A DNA stretch of 64,000 bases. Origin: Megalopta genalis. Its lineage: Eukaryota; Arthropoda; Insecta; Hymenoptera; Halictidae. This document shows, piece after piece, positions 63,260 through 64,000 of this stretch; positions within the stretch are counted from its first letter, which is position 1, and each line of letters starts with the position of its first letter. The stretch covers positions 62,001 through 126,000 of the forward strand of contig NW_027476202.1 in assembly GCF_051020955.1 (NCBI RefSeq). Direction: 5' to 3'. The translations under genes and the position numbers were made by a program. The notes under the pieces were generated by a model. That model saw only the letters and a list, made by a program, of their open reading frames with translations. It was not told where the DNA came from and did no database searches.

Positions 63260-64000
63260 AAGTTCAAATCAATGCGAACTAGGATGGTTATCTTCAAATC
63301 CATGCGAATCAAACCGTTTAGCTTCAAATACTTGTGATATTCATGATTTCACTTCAACAGCATGCGAAACAAACGTGTTAGCTTCAAATCCATGCGAAAC
63401 ACATGATTTAGCTCCAAATCAATGCGTAGTAAAGAGGATTATCTTCAAATCGATGCGAATCAAACCGTTTAGCTTCAAATACTTGTGATATTCATGATTT
63501 AACTTCAACTGCATGTTAAACAAACGAGTTAGCTTAATATCCAAGCGAAACACATTGTTTAGCTTCAAATCAATACGAAGTAGAAGGCTGAGCTTCAAAT
63601 CCAAGCGAAACACATTATTTATCTTCAAATCATTGCGAGGTAGAAGGCTTAGCTTCAAATCCATCCGAATCAATCGGTTTAGTTTCAAATACTTGTGATA
63701 TACTTGATTTATATTCAAGTGCATGCGAAACAAACGCGATAGCTTCAAATCCATGCGAGACATATGATTTAACATCAAATCAATGCGAAGTAGAAGACAT
63801 AGCTTCAAATCCATGGGAATAAAATGGGTTAGCTTCAAATACTTGTGATATACATGATTTAACTTCAACTGCATGTGATACAAACGAGTTAGCTTAAAAT
63901 CCAAGCGGAACACATTATTTATCTTCAAATCAATGCGAGGTAGAAGGCTTAGCTTCAAATCCATGCGAATCAAACGGTTTAGCTTTAAATACTTGTGATA
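63260..64000. repeat. Diverged right part of the array
   Basis: After about 63260 the monomers become irregular again, with private variants (CGTAGTAAAGAGG near 63424, GCATGTTAAAC near 63511, GGGAATAAAATGGG near 63811) and no near-identical copy in the core. From about 63683 on, the sequence follows bases 520-770 monomer by monomer at an offset of 63160-63161, sharing TTATATTCAAGTGC and GCATGTGATACAAACG. It continues past the end of the window. Confidence 0.8.

Larger units (their letters stand above)
1..64000. repeat. Satellite array: 30-bp monomer, 150-bp pentameric higher-order repeat
   Basis: The entire window is head-to-tail copies of a 30-bp monomer made of a 9-bp head, a shared centre AGCTTCAAAT and an 11-bp tail. 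Five variants recur in order. m1 has head ACATGATTT and tail CAATGCGAAGT. m2 has head AGAAGGCTT and tail CCATGCGAAAC. m3 has head AAATGGTTT and tail ACTTGTGATAT. m4 has head ACATGATTT, centre ending TTCAACT and tail GCATGCGAAAC. m5 has head AAACGAGTT and tail CCATGCGAAAC. Together they form a 150-bp HOR, roughly 425 copies if the window were filled evenly. Both ends of the window lie inside the array. There are no interspersed unique sequences, poly-A tails, terminal inverted repeats or long-terminal-repeat structures. The family is not one I recognise. Satellite DNA of a eukaryote is the best reading; a tandem-repeat region in a prokaryote or virus is much less likely at this length. Confidence 0.97.

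Noticed and set aside
1..64000. CRISPR array
   Set aside because: The 30-bp period might suggest repeats, but there are no unique spacers: every base belongs to a related monomer, and no cas-like gene is present.
1..64000. Centromere protein B box
   Set aside because: The closest motif is TTCGAATCCATGCGGAAC near the GCGGAAC variants. The conserved A and the CGGG of the box are not in the required positions, so I do not call it.
1..64000. Telomeric repeats
   Set aside because: TTTAGC occurs in nearly every monomer, but it is isolated within a 30-bp unit and never forms a tandem TTAGG, TTAGGG or TTTAGGG run.
1..64000. tRNA, rRNA, riboswitch or terminator structures
   Set aside because: I looked for cloverleaf boxes, rRNA motifs and GC-rich hairpins followed by T runs and saw none; the only palindromes are short (GCATGC, TTCGAA, CCATGG) and part of monomers.
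1..64000. Artificial or purely assembly-generated sequence
   Set aside because: Graded divergence, unique scars with coherent descent and diverged ends look like natural evolution. Individual duplications could still be assembly errors, so this is rejected for the array as a whole, not for each junction.

Overview
The whole 64,000-base window is one uninterrupted block of tandem repeat DNA, with no ordinary gene, RNA gene or transposon that I can recognise on either strand. The basic unit is a 30-bp monomer with a shared centre (AGCTTCAAAT) and usually a GCGAA near its end. Five monomer variants (m1 to m5) follow each other in fixed order, giving a 150-bp higher-order repeat (HOR). It is about 37% GC by my hand count of the consensus. 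The array enters at base 1 and leaves at base 64000, so neither true edge is seen. The most likely source is a eukaryotic chromosome (satellite DNA, possibly centromeric, pericentromeric or subtelomeric). CpG in the consensus occurs at about the expected level (5 per 150 bp), which argues against long, heavily methylated residence in a vertebrate-type genome. I cannot name the organism.

Layout. Bases 1-4077 are the most diverged part, with mixed monomer order, a sixth monomer class and many private indels. 4078-7920 and 7921-11763 are a near-identical 3843-bp tandem duplication. 11764-14821 is a mosaic. 14822-16685 and 16686-18549 are a 1864-bp tandem duplication. 18550-20501 links to a family of about 2.5-kb blocks (20502-23084, 23085-25577), which recurs at 31179-37303 in full-length and internally deleted forms. 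37441-38640 and 38641-39840 are an exact-register 1200-bp tandem duplication. 38607-42726 is a displaced copy of 25681-29800. From about 47.5 kb to 63 kb, nested duplications of 2298, 2989 and about 5446 bp dominate. The last 700 bases return to a diverged sequence type that closely resembles bases 500-770.

Coding potential. Because 30 is a multiple of 3, one plus frame (ten-residue repeats of the type xxLASNxCEx) and one minus frame (LKLNHVFRMD type) are both open through the consensus, so long antiparallel open frames appear everywhere. Both are repeatedly broken by the same amplified 1-bp, 2-bp and 11-bp indels and by in-frame stops. No frame stays open longer than about 1.2 kb. I therefore treat them as by-products of the repeat and list no CDS.

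History. The indels act as haplotype markers. They show a young, recently amplified core that grew by unequal exchange in 150-bp register plus larger segmental duplications, lying between older, diverged satellite at both ends of the window.
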